DNA of 64,000 bases, from assembly GCA_005239435.1 (NCBI GenBank), contig SZNP01000001.1:1240001-1304000 (forward strand). The letters run 5' to 3'. Source of the DNA: Halorussus salinisoli. Lineage in GTDB: Archaea; Halobacteriota; Halobacteria; Halobacteriales; Haladaptataceae. The notes under the pieces are model-generated. The model was not told where the DNA came from, made no database searches, and was given only the letters and a program-made list of their open reading frames with translations. The position numbers were made by a program, and so were the translations under genes. Positions within the stretch are counted from its first letter, which is position 1, and every line of letters starts with the position of its first letter. Of this stretch, positions 1-7,795 are shown piece after piece.

Positions 1-1
1 C

Positions 2-574
2 GACGAACACGCCGAGGCCCACCGATACCAGTGGGAGGAGGTCGCCATCCCCTACTGGTCGGACCTCGCGGAACACGCCGCCGACCACGGCGTGAACGTC
101 GCCATCGAGATGCACCCGAACATGCTGGTCTACGAACCCTCGGGTATGCTCCGACTGCGGGAAGAGACCAACGAACGCATCGGCGCGAACTTCGACCCCT
201 CGCACCTCTACTGGCAGGGCATCGACGTGACCGACGCGATTCGCTTCCTCGGCGAACACGACGCCATCCACCACTTCCACGCCAAGGACACCAAGGTCTA
301 CGACGCCAAGGCGCGCTACAAGGGCGTCCTCGACACGACGCCCTACGACGAGGAACCCGACCGCTCGTGGCTGTTTCGCTCGGTCGGCTACGGCCACGGC
401 GAGGAGCATTGGAAGGACATCGTGAGCACGCTCCGGATGGTCGATTACGACGGCGCGCTCTCCATCGAACACGAGGACTCGCTCACCAGTTCGAACGAGG
501 GTCTCGAAAAGGCGGTGTCGATGCTCCAGCGCGCGGTGTTCCGCGAGCAACCCGGCGAGGCCTACTGGGCCTAA
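2..574 (+). CDS. Sugar phosphate isomerase/epimerase, 5' truncated
   Basis: The reading frame is open from the first bases of the window, so the true start lies upstream. About 190 C-terminal residues are visible. The text resembles the xylose-isomerase-like TIM-barrel family: an acidic residue in VAIEMHPNM, the segment ANFDPSHLYWQG, HHFHAKDTK and a late IEHED motif supply the Glu/Asp/His ligands used for a divalent metal in this family. Members interconvert or epimerise sugar phosphates, keto-sugars or inositol derivatives in the cytoplasm. A Gfo/Idh oxidoreductase lies 0.6 kb downstream on the same strand, a frequent pairing in sugar or inositol catabolism, but the substrate cannot be told. 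Confidence in the family is high. Confidence 0.85.
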   Translation, partial: DEHAEAHRYQWEEVAIPYWSDLAEHAADHGVNVAIEMHPNMLVYEPSGMLRLREETNERIGANFDPSHLYWQGIDVTDAIRFLGEHDAIHHFHAKDTKVYDAKARYKGVLDTTPYDEEPDRSWLFRSVGYGHGEEHWKDIVSTLRMVDYDGALSIEHEDSLTSSNEGLEKAVSMLQRAVFREQPGEAYWA

Positions 575-740
575 TCTACGGGGAGAAACGAGCGCTTCGG
601 TGTAGAGCGTATCGTTATCTTCGCCGAGGTCGGAGACCGATTGCCGGACCTATCGATTCCTTCGTCCGATTCCTAGAGTCGATTCCCATCTCCCCGTAAC
701 GCCAACAGCACTTTTCGTATTGTAGGTGGAAGTGCACGGC

Positions 741-1115
741 ATGGGGGACGTAGTATCAGACGACCTCGCAGACCAGTTAGTCAGTGCTTGCCGAACGAGC
801 GTCGGCGACGAACTCCGGAGCGTGACGTACTTCACCGAGGACGACGAGGAGCAGGTCTACCTCCGCGAGGGCCTCGAAGCGGAGGCCGACCTCGTGGGAT
901 TCACGGACAACGAGCGACTCGGTTTCCGGACGCAGGCAGTGTATCACGACACCGAACTCGGCGAGTACCTGTTCAACATCCGCGTGTTCGAACGCGGGTA
1001 TCTCACCCGGGTCATCGTGGACGACCACGGCGCGTTCGTGACGACGGACGAGATGGAGATAGACCTGTTCAAGGAACTCGCCTCGGCAGTCCGGACCGTC
1101 CTCGCCGAGGAGTAG
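741..1115 (+). CDS. Small acidic haloarchaeal protein (DUF7522-like)
   Basis: A 124-residue soluble acidic protein. The ATG at 741 is preferred over an in-frame GTG at 726. It has no signal peptide or membrane segment and no catalytic motif. It begins with a helix (DDLADQLVSACR), continues with alternating beta-like stretches (LRSVTYFTEDD, GEYLFNIRVFERGYLTRVIVDD) and ends with another helix. I recall similar conserved haloarchaeal proteins of unknown function, grouped as DUF7522, but could not check this. The 135-residue protein at 19533-19940 has a similar layout. The function is unknown. Confidence 0.75.
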   Translation: MGDVVSDDLADQLVSACRTSVGDELRSVTYFTEDDEEQVYLREGLEAEADLVGFTDNERLGFRTQAVYHDTELGEYLFNIRVFERGYLTRVIVDDHGAFVTTDEMEIDLFKELASAVRTVLAEE

Positions 1116-1197
1116 CGTGCCGGAACTGTAACGAAAAATCCTACGAAGCGGACGACTCCTGAAATACTAAGCATCTCCCCGGAGTACGTCCGACGAC

Positions 1198-2298
1198 ATG
1201 ACCGTCAAAGTCGGCGTTCTCGGCTACCGATTCATGGGCAAAGCGCACGCCAACGCCATGGCGCGACTACCGATGTTCTTCCCGGACGCCCCGGACGTAG
1301 AGCGCCACGTCCTCGTCGGGCGCGACGAAGACGCGCTCGCCGACGCGGCCGACCGCCTCGGGTTCGAGAACACGGCGACCGACTGGGAGGCGGTCGTGGA
1401 CGAGGTGGACGTGTTCTACAACCTCGGGCCGAATCACGTCCACGCAGAACCCTCTATCGCCGCGCTCGAAGCGGGCACGCCGGTCCTCTGCGAGAAGCCG
1501 CTCGCCAACGACCTCGAAAGCGCCGAGCGAATGGCCGACGCCGCCGAGTCGGCGGGGGTTCCGACCGCCGCGGCGTTCAACTACCGGTACGTCCCGGCCA
1601 TCCAGTACGCGAAGAACCTGATCGAAGACGGCGCTCTCGGCGAGATTCACCACTTCCGGGGGAAGTACTTGCAGGACTGGCTCGTGGACCCCGAGGCCCC
1701 GTGGTCGTGGCGCAACAGCGAGGAGATGGCCGGAAGCGGGGCACTCGGCGACCTGGGGGCCCACACCATCGACCTCGCGCGCTTCCTCGTCGGCGACGTG
1801 GAGCGGGTCTCGGGCCACCTCCAGACCTTCGTGGACGAGCGACCGGTCGAGGGTTCCGACGAGACTCGACCCGTCACGGTGGACGACGCCTACTCCGCGC
1901 AGGCCGAGTTGGAGGGCGGCGTGATGGCGACCCTCGAAGCCTCTCGGTTCGCGAACGGGCACAAGAACGACCACTCCATCGAGATTCACGGCTCCGAGGG
2001 GAGCCTGAAGTTCTCGCTGGAGCGCCTGAACGAACTGGAGGTCCTCCGCGGCGACAGTCGGGGTTACGAGACCGTTCTCGTCACCGACGAGGACGACCCC
2101 TACGTCGACCACTGGTGGCCGCCGGGCCACGTCATCGGGTGGGAACACACCTTCGTCCACGAGAACTACGAGTTCCTGTCCGCGGTGGACTCCGATGAAG
2201 AGTATCACCCCAGTTTCCACGACGGACTGGCGGTCCAGCGCGTCCTCTCGGCGATTCAGGAGAGCGACGAACGCGGCGAGTGGGTCGACGTAGACTGA
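1198..2298 (+). CDS. Gfo/Idh/MocA family NAD(P)-dependent oxidoreductase
   Basis: The protein has 366 residues, normal for the family. The N-terminal Rossmann fold opens with GVLGYRFMGKAHANA, the GxxGxxG-type dinucleotide-binding loop. CEKPLA near residue 98 holds the family's conserved Lys-Pro motif. The C-terminal alpha/beta domain contains GALGDLGAHTIDLARF, in which Asp and His are the usual catalytic pair. Family members oxidise or reduce sugars, inositols or related polyols. The ATG at 1198 follows an AT-rich TATA-like stretch about 30 bases upstream, consistent with a leaderless transcript. The upstream sugar isomerase suggests a shared sugar pathway; the substrate is not determinable. 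Confidence 0.9.
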   Translation: MTVKVGVLGYRFMGKAHANAMARLPMFFPDAPDVERHVLVGRDEDALADAADRLGFENTATDWEAVVDEVDVFYNLGPNHVHAEPSIAALEAGTPVLCEKPLANDLESAERMADAAESAGVPTAAAFNYRYVPAIQYAKNLIEDGALGEIHHFRGKYLQDWLVDPEAPWSWRNSEEMAGSGALGDLGAHTIDLARFLVGDVERVSGHLQTFVDERPVEGSDETRPVTVDDAYSAQAELEGGVMATLEASRFANGHKNDHSIEIHGSEGSLKFSLERLNELEVLRGDSRGYETVLVTDEDDPYVDHWWPPGHVIGWEHTFVHENYEFLSAVDSDEEYHPSFHDGLAVQRVLSAIQESDERGEWVDVD

Positions 2299-2310
2299 GA
2301 GATCTCGCGG

Positions 2311-3162
2311 TCAGAACTCGTGGATGCCCTCGTCCGTGACCACCGCGTCGAGGAGGTCGGTCGGCGTGGCGTCGTAGGCCGGGTTCTCCACCGAGAATCC
2401 CTCGGCGGGTTCCAGCAGGACCTCGCTGGGCGACCGGAAGTCGTTCTCGAACCGGAACCCCTCGCCGACGAGTTTCGCCGACGACCCGACGACCGTGACC
2501 GGAACGTCGACGTTCTCGGCGGTCGCGGCCAGCGGGAAGGTACCGATTCGGTTGTAGAGGGTGTCCTCCACGATGCAGTCCATGCCCAGCAAGACGCGGT
2601 CGCACTCCGACAGGTAGTGGCCGCTGGCTCCGTCCACGATGAGGTGGGCGTCCACGCGGTCCATCTCCGCGAGGACGCGGGCGGTCTTGCGCCCGAGGTA
2701 GCGCGGTCGGGCCTCGGTGACGTACACGGTCAGGTAGCGACCGTCCGAGACCGCCTGCTCGATGGCCTCCAGCACCGTCGAGGAGTAGTCGTGGGTCAGA
2801 ATCGTCGCGCCGTCCTCCACGAACTCCATGGCGTTCCCGGCAGCCCGGCGCTTGGCGGTCTCGACCTGCTCTACCACGTCGTCTACGGCCTCGCCGAGCG
2901 CGTCCTTCGCGTCGGCGACCGTCTCGGTTTCGACGTCCTCGACCATCGAGACGATGGCGCGTTGGGTCGTCACCAGCGAGGCGTGGGAGGGGTTCGCCCG
3001 CCGGAGGGCCGACGAGTTGCGTTCGAGGTCGCGCTCGAAGTCCTCGATAGAGGCGAACTCGCGTTCGACCAGGTCTTCCAGCGCCCGGGCGGCCTTCACG
3101 GCGACGACGGAGGAGCTGTGGGTCTGCATCTCCCGAATCTCCTCGACCGTCTCGTCTATCAT
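2311..3162 (-). CDS. eIF2B-alpha/ribose-1,5-bisphosphate isomerase family protein
   Basis: The 283-residue protein starts at the ATG of MIDETVEEIREMQ; the longer open frame upstream reads as unstructured non-coding sequence. An N-terminal helical region is followed by a Rossmann-like half with ILTHDYSSTV, TEARPRYLGR and GMDCIVEDTLYNRIGT, the signature positions of the aIF2B/MtnA/R15P-isomerase superfamily. Archaeal members isomerise ribose-1,5-bisphosphate to ribulose-1,5-bisphosphate in the AMP-salvage pathway, or act on related sugar phosphates. It is shorter than the roughly 320-residue characterised enzyme, and the usual catalytic segment is divergent. No AMP phosphorylase or RuBisCO gene is nearby, so the exact reaction is uncertain. 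It is convergent with the Gfo/Idh gene. Confidence 0.75.
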   Translation of the reverse strand: MIDETVEEIREMQTHSSSVVAVKAARALEDLVEREFASIEDFERDLERNSSALRRANPSHASLVTTQRAIVSMVEDVETETVADAKDALGEAVDDVVEQVETAKRRAAGNAMEFVEDGATILTHDYSSTVLEAIEQAVSDGRYLTVYVTEARPRYLGRKTARVLAEMDRVDAHLIVDGASGHYLSECDRVLLGMDCIVEDTLYNRIGTFPLAATAENVDVPVTVVGSSAKLVGEGFRFENDFRSPSEVLLEPAEGFSVENPAYDATPTDLLDAVVTDEGIHEF

Positions 3163-3350
3163 ACCCGTACCGTCTCCACCGCGGGCCAAAGGTCTTGCTT
3201 CTCGCGGTGCGAACCGGGTGTTCGTGCGGTCCGAACGTTCGCAGAGGGGGACCGTTCGCGGAGTCGGAACCGAGGTACTTCTCGAAGAACCAACCACCCC
3301 AAATCCCCCTAGACGACAGTCGAAAGTACGCCCCTCCCGTACCACCGACC

Positions 3351-3698
3351 ATGACCGAGGTTCGCTACTACTGCCCGCGATGCGGGGCCATCGCCGCGCT
3401 CGACCGCGAGGGGTATCTCGCCGACAAGTGCGTGACGCCCACCCCGCTCGACGGGTGGGAGTACGCCGACGCCTACGACGACTTCGAGGATAGCGCGGAC
3501 GGCGTGAAAATCGTCTGCGGGGCCGACGAAACCGAGGGCGAAGGCTGTGGCGAGGTGTACTTCCTGAGTTTCGTGAAGTACGAGGACGGCGAGGAGATAG
3601 ACCCGAGAGACCGGTCGTTCGTGCCGCCGACGGTCGAAGGCCCCACCATAGACGACTCGGAGGACGACGACGGACCGCGATTCGACTTCAGGCCGTAG
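3351..3698 (+). CDS. Zinc-ribbon protein of unknown function
   Basis: A 115-residue acidic protein. The N-terminus has YYCPRCG (CxxC), and later Cys residues occur in IVCGADETEGEGCGEV, together enough for a four-Cys zinc site. The C-terminal third is a disordered Asp/Glu-rich tail ending DFRP. The ATG at 3351 fits the CxxC position. Haloarchaeal genomes carry many such small zinc-finger proteins, often of unknown function. The stop codon overlaps the end of the convergent ribbon-helix-helix gene by 11 bases. Confidence 0.7.
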   Translation: MTEVRYYCPRCGAIAALDREGYLADKCVTPTPLDGWEYADAYDDFEDSADGVKIVCGADETEGEGCGEVYFLSFVKYEDGEEIDPRDRSFVPPTVEGPTIDDSEDDDGPRFDFRP

Positions 3699-3873
3699 CT
3701 TCCTCTTCGGATTCCGACTCCTCGCGCTCCTTCAACCACCTGTCGAGGAGTTCGCGTATCGCGGCCTCGCGGTTGTCCCGGTGGTCGGCGAACGCGATGT
3801 CGTCGATCCGTTCGAGCTCCTCCTCGTCGAGTTCGAGCGTGACCGACTCCATGTCGAGGTGGTCCTGGTGCAT
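3688..3873 (-). CDS. Ribbon-helix-helix (CopG-type) DNA-binding protein
   Basis: A 61-residue protein. ESVTLELDEEELERID forms the N-terminal beta strand and first helix of an RHH fold. DDIAFADHRDNREAAIRELLDRWL supplies the turn and second helix. An acidic tail (EESESEEEATA) closes it. RHH proteins bind DNA as dimers through the paired beta strands and usually repress their own or a neighbouring gene. I chose the ATG at 3873; MESVTLEL 21 bases further in is a plausible alternative. There is no toxin-like partner in frame beside it, so a toxin-antitoxin role is not supported. Confidence 0.75.
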   Translation of the reverse strand: MHQDHLDMESVTLELDEEELERIDDIAFADHRDNREAAIRELLDRWLKEREESESEEEATA

Positions 3874-3924
3874 ATGGGGAATCCACCGAAGAGCGAACAC
3901 AAATAAATTCGTCAGACGGGCGGC

Positions 3925-4045
3925 CGACGCGCGTCGAAGTAGTCGAAAAGAGGGGGAAAACGGTAACGGAACGGAAGATAGCAACAGAACGAAGCCAGAA
4001 CGCAGGAGGGAGAAAGAGAAGCGAGGAGACGAGAGCCGAGATATA
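3925..4045. other. Purine-rich intergenic tract
   Basis: Between the RHH gene and the small membrane gene the plus strand is mostly A and G over roughly 115 bases, with runs such as AAAAGAGGGGGAAAA and GGAGGGAGAAAGAGAAG. No open frame or hairpin is evident. The tract starts just upstream of the RHH gene start and could affect its transcription, but that is only a guess. Confidence 0.5.
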
Positions 4046-4053
4046 TAGTCTAT

Positions 4054-4248
4054 TTACTGCTGGACGGCCGAAGTCGCGGGCGAGTTGGTCGGCGTCCGGA
4101 CGAACATCGCGTGACCGATCATACCGACCGAGACGGTCCCTGCGACCGGAACAGCGGTAGTGAGACCGAAACCGAAGGACGTGAAGAGGGCAGTCAGGCC
4201 GAGGAGTGCGAGCGGGATCAGACCGAGAATAAGGTCGTAGTAATTCAT
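4054..4248 (-). CDS. Small membrane protein, two transmembrane segments
   Basis: A 64-residue protein. MNYYDLILGLIPLALLGL plus the following residues form one hydrophobic segment, and a second runs through TTAVPVAGTVSVGMIGHAM. The C-terminal tail is short and polar. The ATG at 4248 has a clear TATA box centred about 28 bases upstream, giving a leaderless transcript. I recognise it only as one of the short haloarchaeal membrane proteins without assigned function. Confidence 0.7.
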   Translation of the reverse strand: MNYYDLILGLIPLALLGLTALFTSFGFGLTTAVPVAGTVSVGMIGHAMFVRTPTNSPATSAVQQ

Positions 4249-4271
4249 CGTACTATATACTACGCTCTATA

Positions 4272-4282
4272 GGTATATAAAT
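4272..4282 (-). promoter_or_regulatory. TATA box for the 4248 gene
   Basis: On the minus strand the sequence reads ATTTATATACC, centred about 28 bases upstream of the ATG. This is a textbook archaeal TATA box and supports the chosen start and a leaderless message. Confidence 0.7.
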
Positions 4283-4420
4283 CCACAGGGTTACAAACGA
4301 GCTGGATTGGCGTATGATACACATAACTTATACTTGGGTATCACCGGCGGCTCTCCGGAGAGAGAAGACGGCTCCGCTTTCCGCGTCTCACAAAGGTTAT
4401 GGTTTCCGAAAGAAATAAAA

Positions 4421-4684
4421 TTATTCCCGGGCCGGGCGGCGCTCGACCACGACTTCCTTCGTCTGCTCGGCGTCGATACCGAAGAGGAACCCGGAGATGA
4501 ACAACAGTTCGTTACCGAGATAGTATCGGTCGATAATCTGGCTTACGAGACCGATTTCGAGCGTGGTGACGCCGAGGACGGCGAGGACGAGCGCCACGAA
4601 CGCAGCGAGACCCGCGAACCAGCGCACCACGGTTCCGGAGAGCAATCCGACGACGAAAATCACGACCGCTTCGAAGAGCGCCAT
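4421..4684 (-). CDS. Small membrane protein of unknown function
   Basis: An 87-residue protein with two strongly hydrophobic stretches near the N-terminus (FEAVVIFVVGLLSGTVVRW and the AAFVALVLAVLGV region) and a weaker third near FISGFLFGI. The tail is charged. No family is recognised. The start at 4684 is supported by the TATA-like GATTAATG just upstream and an inverted repeat between it and the ATG. Confidence 0.65.
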   Translation of the reverse strand: MALFEAVVIFVVGLLSGTVVRWFAGLAAFVALVLAVLGVTTLEIGLVSQIIDRYYLGNELLFISGFLFGIDAEQTKEVVVERRPARE

Positions 4685-4687
4685 TAC

Positions 4688-4710
4688 GTGTTCGCTCGAC
4701 CGGCGAACAC
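4688..4710 (-). promoter_or_regulatory. Inverted repeat (putative operator) upstream of the 4684 gene
   Basis: GTGTTCGC and GCGAACAC form perfect 8-base arms around a 7-base spacer. The element lies only 4 bases upstream of the ATG and just downstream of a TATA-like GATTAATG, so it would overlap the transcription start. A bound regulator there could block initiation; alternatively it could fold in a short leader. Confidence 0.5.
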
Positions 4711-4807
4711 ATTAATCCCGGTCGTATCGACCTATCCTGCTCGCTAAACTCTCGATTCAGTTGACACTCCGAGAAATGCATATTAGACTTCGGGTCGAGA
4801 AGTACGT

Positions 4808-5119
4808 ATGACCGAGGAAGGCGGTACGTCTGCGCCGAACTCCGAGGAAGTCATCGTCCACCGCGAACTTTTCGAGGGGGAGCAACCGGACGCCGACGAC
4901 GATCCGGAGATCGACATCGTACGAATCGTCGCGGACCTCGAAGGCAAGGAGGCGACTGAGATCTCGTCGCTGTACGACACCATCGACCGCGTGGTCGAAC
5001 ACCTGTACTCGAACCCGCCGCCAATCGAGGCCCAGGCCGAACTCGAATTCACCTTCGAGGGGTACCGGATCACGCTCGTACAGGACGGCACGGCGACGTT
5101 CATGAAAATCGCCGAGTAG
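4808..5119 (+). CDS. HalOD1 output-domain protein
   Basis: A 103-residue soluble protein. After a variable N-terminus, the segment from DIDIVRIVADLEGKEATEI through LYDTIDRVVEHLYSNPPP to the end (FTFEGYRITLVQDGTATF) matches the haloarchaeal HalOD1 domain as I know it, a small alpha/beta module found alone or fused to response regulators and PAS proteins. The molecular function is not established; signalling output is presumed. A TATA-like GCATATTAG about 28 bases upstream supports the ATG. Confidence 0.8.
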   Translation: MTEEGGTSAPNSEEVIVHRELFEGEQPDADDDPEIDIVRIVADLEGKEATEISSLYDTIDRVVEHLYSNPPPIEAQAELEFTFEGYRITLVQDGTATFMKIAE

Positions 5120-5195
5120 CGGGGTCAGCGACGGAGCCGAGATTCTGGTTTCGAGAGGCCCGCTCGCTACGAATCGTGATCGCTAGTACTGGTGC

Positions 5196-6656
5196 CTACC
5201 CCTTGATGTTGCAGACCGGGAACGTCCGGGCCACCTTGTCGCCGATGCCGAGGGCGTCCGAGACCCGGACCACCTCGTCCACGTCCTTGTAGACGCCCGG
5301 GGCCTCCTCGGCGACGGTGGCACCGCTCTGGGCCTTGACGTAGATGTGCTCCTGCTCCAGTTCGTCCTGCACGTCGCCGCCCCAGTAGTCCTGCTTGGCC
5401 TGCGTCCGACTCATGGTCCGGCCCGCGCCGTGGGCCGTCGAACCGAAGGTGAGGTCCATCGACTCCTCGCCGCCGCGGAGGACGTAGCTTCCCGCACCCA
5501 TGCTCCCGGGGATGATGATTGGCTGGCCCACGTCGAGGTACGCGCCCGGGACCTCCTCGTGGCTCGCCGGGAACGCCCGCGTCGCGCCCTTCCGGTGGAC
5601 GAAGAGTTCGCGCTCCTCGCCGCCCTCCACGGTGTGGGTCTCCTTCTTGGCGATGTTGTGGGCCACGTCGTACAGCAGGTCCATGCCCATCGACTCCCAG
5701 TCGTCGTCGAACACCTTCTCGAACACCTGCCGGACGCGGTGCATGATGAGTTGGCGGTTCACCCACGCGAAGTTGATGCACGAACACATCGCGTCGTAGT
5801 AGTCCTCGGCGAGTTGGCTCCCGGCGGGCGCGGCCGCGAGTTCCTTGTCCGGCAACTGCGCCAGCAGACCCGCGTGGGCCTTCTCGATGTCCCGGAGGTA
5901 GTCGGTACAGACCTGATGACCGAGTCCGCGACTCCCGCAGTGGATGAGGACGACGATTTGGCCCTCCTCCAACCCGTAAGCGTCGGCCACGTCGTCCAGG
6001 TACGTGTCGGTCACGCGCTGGACTTCGAGGAAGTGGTTTCCCGACCCCAAACTGCCGATCTGGTTCTTCCCGCGGTCCTTGGCCTTCTGGGACACCTTCG
6101 AGGGGTCGCTGTCGTGGCGAACGCCCTCGTCCTCGCAGTGGGCCAGGTCCTCCTCGACGGCCCAGCCCTCTTCGAGCGCCCACTCCATCCCCCGGTCGAG
6201 GATGGCGTTCACGGTGTCGACGTCGCCCTCCACGACGCCCCCGCCGCCGAGACCCGAGGGGACGTTCGCGAAGAGGGCGTCCACGAGTTCCTCCTCGCGG
6301 CCCTGCACGTCCTCGTAGGAGAGGTCGGTCTTCAGCATTCTGACGCCGCAGTTGATGTCGTAGCCGACCGCTCCGGGCGAGATGCACCCCTCCTCGGCGT
6401 CTATTCCGGCCACGCCGCCGACCGGGAAGCCGTACCCCTGATGGCCGTCGGGCATGCAGACGTTGTACTTGCGAACGCCCGGCAGGTGAGTGGAGTTCTT
6501 CAACTGTTCGAGCGTCTTGTCGTCGGCGATCTGGTCCAGCAGGGTCTCGCTGGCGAGGACGCGCGCGGGAGCGCGCATGTCGCCTTCCTGCGGAATCTCC
6601 CAGACGTAGTCACGGACCTTCCGAAGCGTGACGTCGCCCGCGTCGTAGGTGGTCAT
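5196..6656 (-). CDS. rtcB: RNA-splicing ligase RtcB
   Basis: A 486-residue protein, full length for RtcB. It joins 2',3'-cyclic-phosphate or 3'-phosphate RNA ends to 5'-OH ends using GTP and manganese, in tRNA exon ligation and RNA repair. Hallmarks are visible in order: PDGHQGYGFPVGG, GYDINCGVR (metal-binding Asp and Cys near 100-103), GSLGSGNHF, HCGSRGLGHQ, HNIAKKETH, PGSMGAGSYVLRG and STAHGAGRTMSR with the guanylylated His. The start overlaps the upstream DoxX-like gene stop as ATGA, implying translational coupling. The archease gene, encoding its activator, heads the same gene string. Confidence 0.97.
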   Translation of the reverse strand: MTTYDAGDVTLRKVRDYVWEIPQEGDMRAPARVLASETLLDQIADDKTLEQLKNSTHLPGVRKYNVCMPDGHQGYGFPVGGVAGIDAEEGCISPGAVGYDINCGVRMLKTDLSYEDVQGREEELVDALFANVPSGLGGGGVVEGDVDTVNAILDRGMEWALEEGWAVEEDLAHCEDEGVRHDSDPSKVSQKAKDRGKNQIGSLGSGNHFLEVQRVTDTYLDDVADAYGLEEGQIVVLIHCGSRGLGHQVCTDYLRDIEKAHAGLLAQLPDKELAAAPAGSQLAEDYYDAMCSCINFAWVNRQLIMHRVRQVFEKVFDDDWESMGMDLLYDVAHNIAKKETHTVEGGEERELFVHRKGATRAFPASHEEVPGAYLDVGQPIIIPGSMGAGSYVLRGGEESMDLTFGSTAHGAGRTMSRTQAKQDYWGGDVQDELEQEHIYVKAQSGATVAEEAPGVYKDVDEVVRVSDALGIGDKVARTFPVCNIKG

Positions 6657-7762
6657 ACTCGTTGGTTCGGCTTGGACGCCGAAGACGTTTCGCCATTCGT
6701 CTCTGTGCGTGACCTGTCACCAAACTCGGACGCGCGAAGCCAGTCGTCGGCTGCGAGGGGACCCGACCCCGTGATGAACAGCATCGACACCATCCCGAAG
6801 AGTGTGACGTGGGCCAGAACCGGGTCGTCGGGCAGGCCGAACAGCGTCAGGGTCAGCATCGTGAAGGCAGTGGCCGCGGTCGCGCGTGTGAAGAGACCGA
6901 CGAACAGCGCGACTCCCACAGCCATCTCGGTCAGTCCGGCCCCGACGACCCAGAGACCAGCGTCGACCGGCACGACCGACGTGAGGTCGTACTTCTCGAC
7001 CACCGCGAGCGCCGGGCCGGGTGCGAACAGCTTCTGGGTGAATCCGAGATAGAAGAAGTTGAACCCGAGCGCCAACCGAACCAGTGTCGGCGCGAATCGG
7101 TCGTAGGGGTCGGTCCGGGCGTTCAGCCGCGACGCCGCGCGATGAATCGGGTCGAGGCGGCCGTACAGCGTCCCCTCGGCGTCGGAGACCCGCTGGAGCA
7201 TCTGGTCGGCGCTCGGTCGGCCGCCGCCGAGGAGCGCGATGGCCAGAAAGCCGCCGACGTACTCGCTGGCCAGCAGGAGGCTCGGTTCGCCGAGTAACCC
7301 GACCAGATACGCCAGCAAACCGACCAGTGCTACGACTCGCGTGGCGAGTCCGAACAGGAGGAGAAAGCCGACCGCGACCTGTAGGATTCGGGCCTCCGCG
7401 TGGACGATGGGACTGAAGAAGTACCCCGAGAACCCCGCGCCGACCAGCGGAAGCCCGACCGATAGCCGGAGCATCCACGGCACGAGGTCGTCGTAGCCCG
7501 CGAGCGTCTCGCGCAGGACCGCGAAGTCGCGGGCCGCTGGCTGGAACCAGAGATACGCGAGCGCGACGACGACGACCGCAATCGCACCGCCGCCGACCAG
7601 CGCGGCGTTCACCGGTTCCGAGAGTACGTTTACGAGAAACTGGAGTGCGCTCGCCACGTCTTCGGCGCTATCGACGACGTATCGGACATGGGCACTGGCG
7701 GTCCCGGAGACCGCGAGTAGAGTTCCGAAGACGAGGGGCGGAACCCTTCGACGCCAGTTCAT
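6653..7762 (-). CDS. DoxX-family integral membrane protein
   Basis: A 369-residue protein from the ATG of MNWRRRVPPL; a GTG four codons earlier is possible. An N-terminal signal-like helix ends at ...SGTASA/H. About eight to nine further hydrophobic segments follow, in two halves. The second half, with FFYLGFTQKLFAPGPALAVVEKY and GAGLTEMAVGVALFVGLFTR, is typical DoxX-like sequence. DoxX proteins are small quinone-linked or redox-associated membrane proteins of mostly unknown role; this one is about double the usual length. It sits between archease and rtcB, 4 bases overlapping rtcB, so it is co-transcribed with RNA-repair genes. No direct link to RNA repair is known to me. Confidence 0.75.
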   Translation of the reverse strand: MNWRRRVPPLVFGTLLAVSGTASAHVRYVVDSAEDVASALQFLVNVLSEPVNAALVGGGAIAVVVVALAYLWFQPAARDFAVLRETLAGYDDLVPWMLRLSVGLPLVGAGFSGYFFSPIVHAEARILQVAVGFLLLFGLATRVVALVGLLAYLVGLLGEPSLLLASEYVGGFLAIALLGGGRPSADQMLQRVSDAEGTLYGRLDPIHRAASRLNARTDPYDRFAPTLVRLALGFNFFYLGFTQKLFAPGPALAVVEKYDLTSVVPVDAGLWVVGAGLTEMAVGVALFVGLFTRATAATAFTMLTLTLFGLPDDPVLAHVTLFGMVSMLFITGSGPLAADDWLRASEFGDRSRTETNGETSSASKPNQRV

Positions 7763-7795
7763 GTCGGAAGACACGACGCGACGGGCCGTAAGTGT

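Noticed and set aside
3688-3873. RHH gene as antitoxin of a toxin-antitoxin pair
   Set aside because: No toxin-like gene lies in the same transcription unit.
5346-7052. Plus-strand 568-codon ORF over rtcB and the DoxX-like gene
   Set aside because: Opposite to two recognised genes and without motifs; a GC-bias shadow.
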